DNA from: Paracyclopina nana
Taxonomy: Eukaryota; Arthropoda; Copepoda; Cyclopoida; Cyclopettidae
Length of the DNA stretch: 64,000 nt
NCBI GenBank assembly: GCA_019096065.1
Contig: JAGUCH010000001.1
Coordinates: 14,632,001-14,696,000 of the forward strand
Reading direction: 5' to 3'
Shown: positions 11,475 through 23,400 of the stretch, in pieces
Layout: each line of letters begins with the position of its first letter
How positions within the stretch are numbered: the first letter of the stretch is position 1
The notes under the pieces: model-generated
Seen by the model: only the letters and a program-made list of their open reading frames with translations
Told to the model about the DNA's origin: nothing
Database searches by the model: none
Program-made: the position numbers and the translations under genes

Positions 11475-14424
11475 GTTGCCGATCAGGGAAGCCTCATGGT
11501 GTCGAAGTAGTGCTGTTGGGCAGGAAGAAGATCCAAGTAGTGGTGCTTGCCCAAGTTGGTTTTCTGCTGCTGCTGCTGCTGTCGAAGACGACGTCGACGA
11601 CGTCGGTGCTTTCCGTGTGCTCCCGATCGATGAAGCTGGCTGAGCCTGACTAGCTCAACTTGCCGCATTTTGAGGGCAACGCGCTCGCACTCCCTGATGC
11701 TCTCCGCATGCATGCGGCAACACCGCCACCAGCTTTGGCCGGGCTCGACGACCTGCCCACTGCGCACGCACCGAAGAAGGAAGGAGAGCTTTAGGACTAC
11801 TTTCCTTCTCGGAGCAAAACGCGAGGCGCTCTCGCATCAAGTCTTCTTCCGTAACCACAACCCGAATCATGGCGGTAAAAACGACTCCAGACGAAAACAT
11901 AGCAAAAAAGGGCAACGGTGACACACAAAAAACGCGGCTTTTACCTTTTTCGCTTCCTTGGCCTTTGACCTCGATTAAGTCGTCTTTCTAGCTTTGTTTA
12001 CTTATAGCGGCGTGACGCGTGCCCATTTGACGGACTTTTATTTCACTGGGCAGCTGATCGACCAATTAGCAATAGTGCGCGAGCACGTATTCATTGACGC
12101 ATTTTTTTAGGAAGACCGGCTGGTATTGATAGACCACAGGAATGTGTCAAATGCAACACGTAATGGCAGGTGATGATAGATAAAGCCTGCGGCGTTCGTT
12201 GTTGGCCGTTTCATTTAGCAGTCACTTTTACTACGGATCTATTGAAAAGAACTCAACATGGCTAAAGTTCATTTTCTTATTCTGTGTTCCCCATTTCCTC
12301 CCAAAATCCAGCTCAAGGTTAGGTTTTGGAATTTGGGAAGGGGAGAATTATGCCAGAGAAAAGCCGGAAAGATACTACAACGTGGGCCCATCTAAAATAA
12401 CTTGGAAGCTTCGTTCACTTAGTTATGGCTCGATTTATCCTCACCGTCATAAAAACATTGCTGCCATAAATTGTTGCACTTGCTGCACAAATGCCACAAT
12501 GCAATCGGTGTCTGGCCTTCATTTTTAGCTATATAATTGCAATTGAGACCTGCGAGACACTGCAATGTGCGGCGAAAGGCACCTTGGTAATTAAGCTTCG
12601 TTCGCACGCATGGAGGACCTCACACAATTGAGTGTCAAAGATCATAAAAATCCCAAGGAAGTGAAGTGAGCTTCTACTACGATGAAATCCAATTTTGGTT
12701 TGGAAATGCTTCAATATGGTTGCCAAGCCTGCGACCCACATGCATACTGGCATGTGTACGTTCGTAGCATGTAGCAGGTTTGTTGAAGACAAATCCATCT
12801 CATGTTAATTCCCCGGGTTCAACTTTCGCAGCTGGAAATCCGAGCAATTGGATGCGATGACTGGAGAAATGCAAATCCCGTTGGCTGCTGCTGACATCCA
12901 TAACCTACATTCATGCCTCAAATCTTCGGAAAAAATCATAATCAATTCATGAAGCTAGGATGACACATGTCAAAGGCTCAGCGAGATTCTCCATGATTTA
13001 TGAGCTTTTTACCTAAAGTCTTGCCCACACAGATGATACGGTTCATCTTTGGTAGCCACACGTTTATGCACCCTGCACGCCAAAGAAAAACGTGATCATG
13101 TGTGCATTTTAACTCACCACCACCGTGGATAAAAGTTGCTCAAAAATATTTAGCAATAAATTGACATAAAAAAATGCGAAGGCAAGAAGCTGGGCTAAAC
13201 CTGATAAAAACTTGTGAATGGAGCTGAAAAACTTTTTCCAGCGTGCTGACACTAGATATCAGGCGAACCTGAATGGCACCAATCATCAGAAATGGACGCG
13301 CTTCAATTAGCAACGGCCATGCTCACCAGTTTTGGCGCAAGCAATTTTATGCATTGCACTTTTAATAATATGATGTAAGGGCTGCCTCAAGTTGCTAGCG
13401 GTGCACGAAAAAGTTAAATCTTCCACAGGAAGACGAAGAACCGTAGTAACCGATGCAGACAGGAAGATTGAATTCTTGTGCACTTTTTTGCTGCTGCTGT
13501 TGCTACGAGTTTATGACCTTTATTTGTTCTCTTTATTGTTGGTTTCTTCATTGCTCAAGAGTCAGTTTTTTAGCTGTTGGTTGTTAACGAGATTCAAAGT
13601 TCAACAAGATTTCTTTCATTATATGATCGATCTCATAAGGAGGAATTTCTTAGTAATATAGCAAGAGACGACACCAAAAAGCAGTGAATTTAACAACATC
13701 TCATGTTTTTTAAAGGAGGATGGCGAGTGATAGATAGTAGATATGATGTTGATTGGGGGAGGGAAACAAAGAAATTTTCTGAGATTGACATCCATTAATA
13801 AATCTACGCTTCCATTCATTGGGTGTCGGCATAGCAATGAATTGAAAAAAGCAGCAGCCAAAAATCCTTCGGAACAATATGGTGTTTCATCAACTTGAGA
13901 CATTTATGACAAATGTTAAATTTTGTAGCAAATCGGGAATGATATAGAAGGGTGTAGTACGCTGTAGACAACGGGGATGCAAACGTATATCAAATGTGTT
14001 CCTTTTGATAGATCCGCATTAATGTTAAATTCCCGCCCCAAAGCTAAGCCACGCTCTTGCACTACAGAATAGGTTGCGTAGTTGTCGTTTCCGGATTAAG
14101 TTGCGCGCATGACTTGTTGGCGGCGGAAAGTTACAACAAACTGAACAGAATATTATGGTCTTGATTATATGGTAAATATGGTTCATAATCTCGGTATCAA
14201 TACGATACTCTGTAATTTGAATCATAATTTAAAACCTTCCTAATATAATAGTAGCAGCAGTAGTATCTCGCGCGTCTCCTCTAAAACATCTCTCTAAAAG
14301 GGCCTAGAGTGTAATTGATTATAATAATGGAATGAACTTGCTCAACGCGCCGTACGCACAAGCGCGTCATGGCCCAAGCGAATTATTGTTGATAAGGCTG
14401 AATGTCGTCGTCGTCGTTTAGGTT
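11475..14424. other. Intergenic: CadN 5' flank and dlg1 3' flank
   Basis: About 2.95 kb lies between the CadN start codon and the dlg1 stop codon, both on the minus strand. The CadN-proximal 400 bp is GC-richer, has a short CTG run (about 11568-11583), and probably includes CadN 5' UTR and promoter. Minus-strand AATAAA hexamers at 13519-13524 and 13532-13537 could end dlg1 transcripts with a 3' UTR near 900 nt. The remaining ORFs show no protein similarity I recognise. Confidence 0.6.
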
Positions 14425-17400
14425 TCAAAACATCTCATTGGCTGGCACCCAAATGGTACTCTTGGAGTGAGTCTTGATAACTGTTTTAACTTTGTCGTAC
14501 ACTTCTTCGAAAGAGTCGCCTTTGATAATGGCTGTGAAGTAGGGAATGAAGTCATGCTCAAGCCTTAATGCCCTGTTGAACGCCTTCTCCGCCTGCTCGT
14601 CCGTCATCCTCTCGTTGATGGACAGCACGAAGGCCGCATCGCGAGGCTTCAGGAAAATTGCGATGGGGTACAGCCTTCAAAGAAAGAATGATCAAAGGAA
14701 CAAAACACTTCATGTGGAATTAATACCTAGCGGACTGAAGCCTCTTGATGGCGTTCCCACTGACGTCGAGGATGCAATGCTTGCCCTTCTCGGCAACCTC
14801 CTTAACCGAGGCCACAGAGGTGCCGTAGAGGTTTCCGTTATACTGGCCTGCCTCAATGAACTTGTGGTTTTGGATGTCGGCCTCCATGGCCTCCCTGGAT
14901 TCGACGAAGTGGTAGTCACGCCCGTTCACCTCGAATTGGCGACGAGGCCGCGTCGTGTGAGGCACGCACGATCCGAACCTGTCAGGGTACTCTGAGATTA
15001 GCTCGTCATTCACCCGGTCCTTGAGAGGGCCGAGAATAACGACTGGTCTGGTGTAGTCGATTTCTATTTCTTGCACCAGCTCATACGAGACCACAGCATT
15101 GCTGGCCTCAGCCTCGTCCCTGTCAGCGAGGCTGTTGGAGTCTCCTTCGCTGCCATCGTCATCTTTTCCACCTGTAACAATAATAAAGGGCATTTTCGAG
15201 AGATCGTTTTTGCTTAGCCTTCCTAGCTCTACGTTTTGGTGTCCTATCCTAAACAAATAAATCCCACCAGCAGCTTTTTTTCCCTTCGAGCTAGTTGTAT
15301 GAATCTGATAACAATCGTCGATGTGATAAAACGATAATAAAGTCGAGATCCGCATAAAATCCAGCACGACGGTGATTTCTATGTAGTAGTCGAGATTTAT
15401 TCAACTAACACAAGGTGAAATCCGAAACCGTACTAACGTAAACATAAACATGACAGATCGAGTAGTAGGTCGAGCTCAACATAAGAGTGTCACAATACAA
15501 TAGATAGGCGGGAGCCCAAACAGTCTCCCCTGGGACATCTTGATCCAGCTCGACCACATCACAGAAATTTTCCAGCGCTCTGACAAGAATTTCAGCAGCG
15601 GAAGGGGCGAATACCCTCCTTGATAGGGCGAATGAGCACCCGTCCAGACTTATCCAAAGCCTTGGCATAGGCAACATGCTGCACAAATGCCAAACGCACG
15701 GCCAACAGCACTTGCACTAAATCAAAGCGTCCGTGATGAGCACTGTTATGGCCGCGACCACCACACAGCACACAGTCTTCATTGGCCACAGGGCAAACAG
15801 CCGTAGCATGGTTGCCACCATCACATAGTAAGTTGAGGCAGGTCGGCGTCTTCTTGCAATCAGCGGCAGTATGGCCAAACCCACCACACACGAGGCAAGC
15901 GTGGGGATACAAACGCAGCTCTTTGGCTGCAACCTCGTCACTGACACCAATAACACGATCAATTTGCGCCAGAATGACATGTGGCAGGTGCCATTCGCGC
16001 ATCTGAGCTCCAAAGATGAACTCGAGGTCTTTGACAGTCTCAGCTGAGGCAGTGGGCAGGAGGCCAATGGTCATTGGGAAGACCAAGCCAACTTGGTGCC
16101 ATATTTGCACAACTCGTTTAAAATTGTTGTAGGCACCAAACTCTTCTCGAAGCAGTCTCGCGGCTTCTCCCTGACACCCGAGGTCTGGGAGAAGGCCAGC
16201 GATCGTGCTCATAGTCTGGCCACGGATCATCACCGGCCGATGGCTGAGAAGTGACAGCAGCATAATCACATAAGGGTAAACATTGTCATTATTACCCATG
16301 TTTTCAGCTCGCGCCACGAGTGCTGCCACCCTCAGGATGCCTGCAAATGGTGCAAACTGGTCAACTCTGTCGTACCTGACAACCTCCTGAGACATTTCGT
16401 CGGTGAAGCCAGAATAGTTGTCGATGGCGAAGTTAGGTTTCCTGATGGAGTGGTTGACACCCAACAACTTGAGCATTTCCCATTTGCCCACTCTTGCCGC
16501 GGGGTTGAGCAGCAGGTTGCAATGGCCGACATCGACCCAATTGCGGATGGTGATGCCCATCTCCGCGAAATCTTCCAAGTCACCTTGAATGCCAAATCCC
16601 AGCTTGAAAATCTTTTCCGATTCCAGGAGCTTCTTGATCTTGTCAGGCACTGCAACACCAAGAAAACGAGGGCCAACAAATGCGACCCGAATGCCCAAGG
16701 CAATGCCCTCGGGACTACCCATGTGGATGTAGGCAGAGGCATGCTTGTATTGAGACACCGTGGGCGGGTAGGCTTTAGCGCACGCATTACGCAACTTGTC
16801 TTGAAATCCTTCTTGATCGATGGTCATCATGCGGTATCGTTCGATATTTGTATAAAAATTGCGCGATGTGAGTCTGTAATCGATCTCATCCCAATCATTA
16901 CTGGTCCAATTGTTGTGAGACTTGGTGAGTCCATAAACATAAGTTGTGCGCACGGTCTTAGTGACTAAATCATATGTAGACCTGGCACCCATCCTGGACC
17001 GCAGCTCGGCATCCTGCACCGTCACAACCGGGGCGACGGCAGCAGAAACCTCAATGCAGTCAGATGGCAAAATGTTTTGTCTAACAGCGCATGCAGACCA
17101 GTCACATTTCTTTTTCATGGGATCAAAGGCGACTTGCATAATCTTACCCACTCGAATATCTGGGCAGCGATGAGTCTTCCTGTCAAACTTGTGCAGGTAC
17201 TCCTCATCCGGGGTGATAGCCTCGTATCCAGCAGTCGGCAGATGGTTCACATCCATCAATCGAAGTCCTTCTTCTTTGAGATCCAGCTCTTCCTCCATGC
17301 CTGCCGGGATCATTCTTGGTCGTGCCACCGCTGGGGTGGCAGTCGTGGCGGCGCCAGCTGCTGCCTGACTGCGAAGAGCATCCATGGCCTGTCCCCATCC

Positions 17401-20400
17401 ATCATCATCCTCCGCCGCAGGTTGCTTCACTGCTGTGTCGACTGCTGCAGACTCGCGCTCGTCTGCTTGAGCTGAGGTTGAGTCTATCGGCTCTGGCTCC
17501 ACCCGTTCAACTTTTGCAGCTTCCTGACTGCCGGCCTCCTCGTCATCTGACGCCAGCAGAGCCTCCATTTCATCCAAAATTTTGTCTTCATGTGGAGCCA
17601 CTGCGACAGTCGGCACATCTTGCACTGGCTGCGCCGCTTCGACTTCATCTTCCTGCTGCGGAGCTGCCACGGGAGCTTGTTTCGACTTCCATGGTGGTGT
17701 CATCTTCACTGATGGCCTCCCTGATCTCGACAGAGCCTTCACCGGCCCGACACCCGAGGTCGGGCTCGGTTGAGGCTAACTGAGACCTCGGCAACTTCAG
17801 CAAATTGGCAAAAACCATCGCCCTCGCTTCTTCCGCTGCTCTGACCGCATCGTTCATGGACTCGAGCAGCCTCAAGTTGTCGGCTAACACCGTGGGTGGA
17901 AGTCTATCCCTCTCAGCTATCATCTTGAGCTCGTCGGCCGTCAACCGCATGCCCACCTTGTCAATGATCAGCGTGTTGTCCACCTCACCTTCTTCATACA
18001 GTCTAATGATCCTTGGTATGGCCAAGGCCGACGAATCCAATGACTGAAGGACTCCACGCTCTTCTGCATCAGCTGAATTGATAATGTAGTTGCCAAGGGA
18101 TTTGGCGATTTCGAAGCACCGAGCCCTATTCAACGTGCTAAGTGGCTCATCCATCTCCAGGTCATTCGCCTCCTTCTTGAGCTCCAAAACAGTCAGGAAG
18201 ACGTGGCCATACGAAAACATTATCGCTTCCAAAAGTGAAAGTCCTCTGGCCCTAAGAATATAACTGCGAAAGCAACGATGAACATCTTGCCTGCGTGCTT
18301 TTCTCCTCTTTTCGCCTGGCCTGCTATCGGTTGGAGTTCTGCGGCCCCAATTGAACTGGTCGCCCATAATGATACATCCAGGGTCCTTAAACAACTTCAA
18401 GAAGGTCGTCTTCAATGCTCCTCTCGTGGCCGAGTAGACGTGCACGTACTCAATGCCCGTGGCGTTCATGATCTCGCGGGCTTCGGTGGCCTCGTTCAAG
18501 TCAACTCTGTCGATGGATCCTCTATTGGATGGGCCGGCGACTTCCTCATCCACGGCAGTTTCGGAGACAACAACATTAAGCTGCCAGATTGCTTCTTCTT
18601 CATCACTGGCGAAAACAACTGTTCTGGCCGATTTTCGCCCGGAGGGACGCCCGAGGTCTCTCCGAGGTGAATCGTCCCCAGAAGTTGAGCTCTTTTTGCT
18701 CGCCGATCGTCTTCGTTTCGTCATCTTGCTTTTTGCCTCTATCGTTTTGGCGGAATTTTTCGGCGTCAACTGAATTTTCGTTGTTGACAGCGCTGCCAGA
18801 CGTTTATGTGTCAATTACGTCGAGTGCAGCGTTACCAGGTAAAATAGTGGTGTTTGACTAGAATATTTTGGACTTGTTTTTAGGAAGAGTTTTGTGGTCT
18901 GACTTACGTGGTTTTAATCTAGCTTGATGAATGGAAGCGTTGGCAGTGGAATCAACTGGCGAATTCCACGCTCTATGATGCCATGTCGATGTTTGACGAC
19001 CACTTTGCGTACAAGACCATCTTTGCTCTTGATCGCTTTAATAACTCTTCCAATTGTCCACTTTCCTCGTTTGATCTTCAGATCTTCTTCGGCCACCACA
19101 ACCGTGTCATTTTCTTGAATATTGTCCGTCATAGTTAAAAATTTTCCTCTTTCTTGCATCGTCGCCAGATAATAATTCGTCCAAGTCTTCTCGAAGCTGC
19201 CAATCTTCTCGGCGAGTGCATGGATGTCATATGCTAATTCTTTGTCCGTGGAGAACACTCCAGTGTCTCCAAGTCGTCCCACGATGAGGTGATTGGGTGT
19301 GAGAATGGTCTTTTCTCCGCTGCTTTGCTCGACCACCGCTATTGGCCTTGAATTAACCACATTTTCGGCCATGGCCACCCAAGTTCTGAATATTTCCAGA
19401 TCTACCTCTCCTTGATCGATGTGGTCCTTAACAGCTCTCTTTGCTAGTTTGACAAAGGATTCCACTTGACCATTCGCCTCGTGATCTCTTGGGGCATTCA
19501 TCGTCCATTTTCTAATGTATCTCGCTGTGTCGACTCGCACTTTATGCCAATCAATCTTCTCCACCGAATGCGTGACGTTTTGTGGTGTTGTTGCGATCCT
19601 TTTTCTTTCTTCTTTTGTCAGAAGCCTTTGCACCTTGATAAAGCTGCCACCATTGTCGGAGTAGCACTCCTCAATTGGGCCTCTCCTTGACGCGATCCTT
19701 GACAATGCCATAATCACTGCCTCTGTATTTTGACCGATGGTGATCTCCAGAGTGACAACCTTGGTCTGTAAGCAGACAGCTACGAGAATGTAAACCGGGA
19801 TTCTTTTGCGAAAAAACTTGACATATTGCACTCCGGTAAAGTCAATCGCAATCTTCGAGCACGGTCTAATACTTGCCAGTTCCAAGTTGGGTAGTGATCC
19901 CATCAATTGTTTTGACATTGGAGAGTGTAGCTTCCTGCATTGCACGCATTCACTCGAGATTCTCCTCGCAAACTTCTTCACCGATGCTCCGCCAAACGCT
20001 TTGAGAGCTCGATACCAGAGATCATCATTTCTCACATGTCCAGTGGTAATGTGCAGAGTCCACATGTACAGCAAAAATGGCCAAGAGTCCACCATCAGAA
20101 TGGGATATTGCTGCGATTTTGCCACATAATCTTGATTGTACAAGCGGCTGTGTACTCTGACTAATCCATCGTTGCCCACGATGCACTTGAGATTTCTCTC
20201 CACGCTCTGTGGCCATTTATTCGTGTCCAGAAATTGTCTCAACTCTTTTTCCATTTTGAGCCATTGCCCCAGGATCAGGATTCTTCTAACCACTTCAGCC
20301 ATGTCTGTAAGTGGTAGCTCTTCACCACATTTGTCTCCTTTCCAAGCCAACAATGCTCTAGTGATTGCTCTGACCAAAATTGACCATCTCCCCACATTGC

Positions 20401-23400
20401 GGCTATGTAAAACTTGTCTCATTTGCACGAAGATCTCCTGGCTCTCCTGCAGTCTATGGGGCTCACCTGGTTTGACTTCGTGGTCTTGTATGATCCCCAG
20501 CTGATTGATCTCAATATGGCAAGGACACCCGAGGTCTTTGCTCATGAGTGAGATCAGTCCCGTGCCAGCCAATTCTTCCTCTGTTACCTTGAGCTTCATT
20601 AGCTTCCATGTCGAGATGTCTTCGGCAAAATATTCTGGTCCAGTCCAATAGGTGGTGTGCTGAGCCAATTGAGAGCCAGTGCATCCTCTCGTCGCGACGT
20701 CCGATGAGTTTTGGTCAGTGGGGATGTGGTTCCAGTGTTCAACCATAGTTGTGTCAGAAATCTCGATGGCTCGATTCCTCACATATACTGACCTGTCAAC
20801 TCCAGCCTTGCGTATCCAGCAAATCACTGATGTATTGTCCACCCAATACCAAACTGCTTCTCTGCCCATGAACAGCAGGTTGACAAGTCTGTTGGACAGC
20901 CTCGCGCTCAGCAACGCTCCTGCCAACTCCACCTCTGGGATCGTCCTCTGCTTGATCCCTTGAATTCTCGCTTTCGTTGTCAACCAGCCTGGCTTAAATG
21001 ATCCATCAGTTGAGGCAATGTGTGCGGTCGTTGCAAAGGCCAAGTCCGACCCATCGCTACACATGTGCAAAATAGTGTTCTCATCAATCCTTGGGGCCAC
21101 CATTCTTGGGTATCGTACAATGGTCATTTCTTCAAATTCATCCTGCCATTGTCGCCACAATTTGACCGACTCCATCACTAGAGGGTGCTCGCTCTTGGTG
21201 AGGTCATCATCCCAGCTCAATCTCTTGTCCTTGTCGGCCTTGTGAGCAAGTTGGAGTGCTTTTCTTGCTTTCAATAAGCACGGTGTCAAAGCTCCAAGTG
21301 GGTCGTACACAGAAGCAATCTGGCTTGACATTATTCTCTTGGTAATGCCTTTTTGCTCCACTTTGGCCAGCTTGTACCCAATGTGATCACTCACTGGGTC
21401 CCATTTGAGTCCAAGGGTCGAATGTACCACTGGTTCTTCAGCTGTCCCTACCACCATGGCCTTGCCAAGTCTATGTTGTTCAATGCCTCGCAAGACCTCA
21501 GGTTTGTTAGAGACGAACTTTCTCAATTCCATCCCGCATGAACTCATCAATGGCACTATTTCCTCCACGACCTTCCTGGCCTCTTCCAAGGTCTCAAAGG
21601 CCACGATAAAATCGTCCATGTAGATCTTGGCCTTCTTTTGGAGGAGTGGAGATCCATGTTGTTTTATGTGGTGCTTGACAACAAAGTTCGCGACGCTCGG
21701 TGCTGCTCTAAGTCCAAATGGCCACCTGCAAAACTGCATTTGTCGCCCATTGACTACAATGCGTACATATTTCCTGTCCTCTTCCGGCAAGGCTATCATC
21801 AGGTACATCTTCTCGATGTCGCCAACAACTCCAACTTCACCAACTCGAAACTGCACCATCGTGTCATAGATGTCATCCAAATAGTTGGGTCCAGTGTACA
21901 TCTGCTCATTAATGGAAGTGCCATCAAAGTTCTGCTTCGCATTATAGACAAATCTGTACTTCGTTGTTTCACTTCCTTCCTTGGGCACGCAAAAGACTGG
22001 TAGGAAATATCCAGTCCCAACTTCTGTAGCTGGGACTGGCTCAATTATCCCCAATCGTTCATATTCCGCCATTGTGTCCACCACTGCCTTGGCCACATTC
22101 GGGTCTTGGTCGTGTTTCTTGTCCAATTTTCGCTGTATGGCCAAGCACTGTTTGAAGTTATTTGGCAGTTGAGGCTCATCACCTTTAAACGGAATCCCGA
22201 CCTCGTAAAGTCCACTCGGCAGTCTCTTCAAGGTGGCCTTCATCTTTGATAAGGCTATTTCTTCTGCCAAGGTCAATCTCGTCGAGGGTTGCTCCGCCTT
22301 GTCGATGCCGATAGACTCCAGACCATATTGTCTGTCCAATAGGTATCTCATCTCCGAGTCACTCACTGCTTGGCACTGGTTGAACTGCTTCCAGTCACTG
22401 ACAAAGGCTGTGGCCTCCACACCTCCGGTTTTTGGGTGGAACAACATTGCAAATCCAAGCGGAGTTTTTCTTGCCAAGGGCCCTCCTTTGATGTATATAT
22501 CTTTTTCACTTATCATCAACTGCATGTTGTCGAATCCAATGAGCAGTCCTAGGTCTCCTTCAACTGGTTTGGGGAACTCAATCTCCCTCAGCTCCTCGTA
22601 CTTGTCCTTGATCTTGTTCGGATCGACTGGTTGAATTGCGATGGGTAGATTGAAAGTACTGAACTTGAGCTGAAAGACTGGCTCTTGAGTATTCCTGGCT
22701 CTGATGTACATGTTCCCTTTAAAAGAAGGTTGCTTGACAACTTGGTTATTGCCCACCACTTGCACTGCCATGCTTTTTCTTTTGCCTTTCGCGCCCATGA
22801 CTTTGGCTAGGTGCGGTTGTAGCAACGTGATGCTAGATCCAGTGTCCAGTAGAGCATTGGTTTCCACTGACTTCGAAAAATCCATGGTGTTTGAGATTTC
22901 GACTGGCACTGTCATCCATGATCTCGACACGTCGCTGGCGAAGCCCACAATTTCAACGCTCTCGTCATCGCTGCTCTGCTCCCCAGGACACCCGTGGTCC
23001 TGGGTGAGTAGTGCAGCATCCTCATTGAGGAGTCTGACTGCATTCATCAAGCAATCCGTGAGTTGTTTTTTCAATCCATCCCGTGGTTGTGTGGTCGTCG
23101 CAAGTGTGGCTGTATTCTTCTTTTGAGTCTGGTGGAGTTTGGTGTGATGCTCACCACTGCCACATTCTCCACACTTTTCTACGGCCCTGCACTTGTCCAC
23201 ACTGTGCCTGCCCTGGAGACATCTTTTGCAAAGCTTGGCATTTTCCATTCTTTGGATTACTTCTTTGAGGTTTTGCTTGCTCCAATTGCTGCACTCAAAT
23301 CCCCGGTGGCCCAACTGCTGGCACACCAGGCATTGTTGTTTCTCCTTTGCCAGTGCAACAACATCCTCTTCATCACTTGACTCGAACTCATCCGAGTCGT

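Noticed and set aside
16450-16968. 172-codon plus-strand ORF inside the retrotransposon
   Set aside because: Antisense shadow of the accessory ORF3; no motif.
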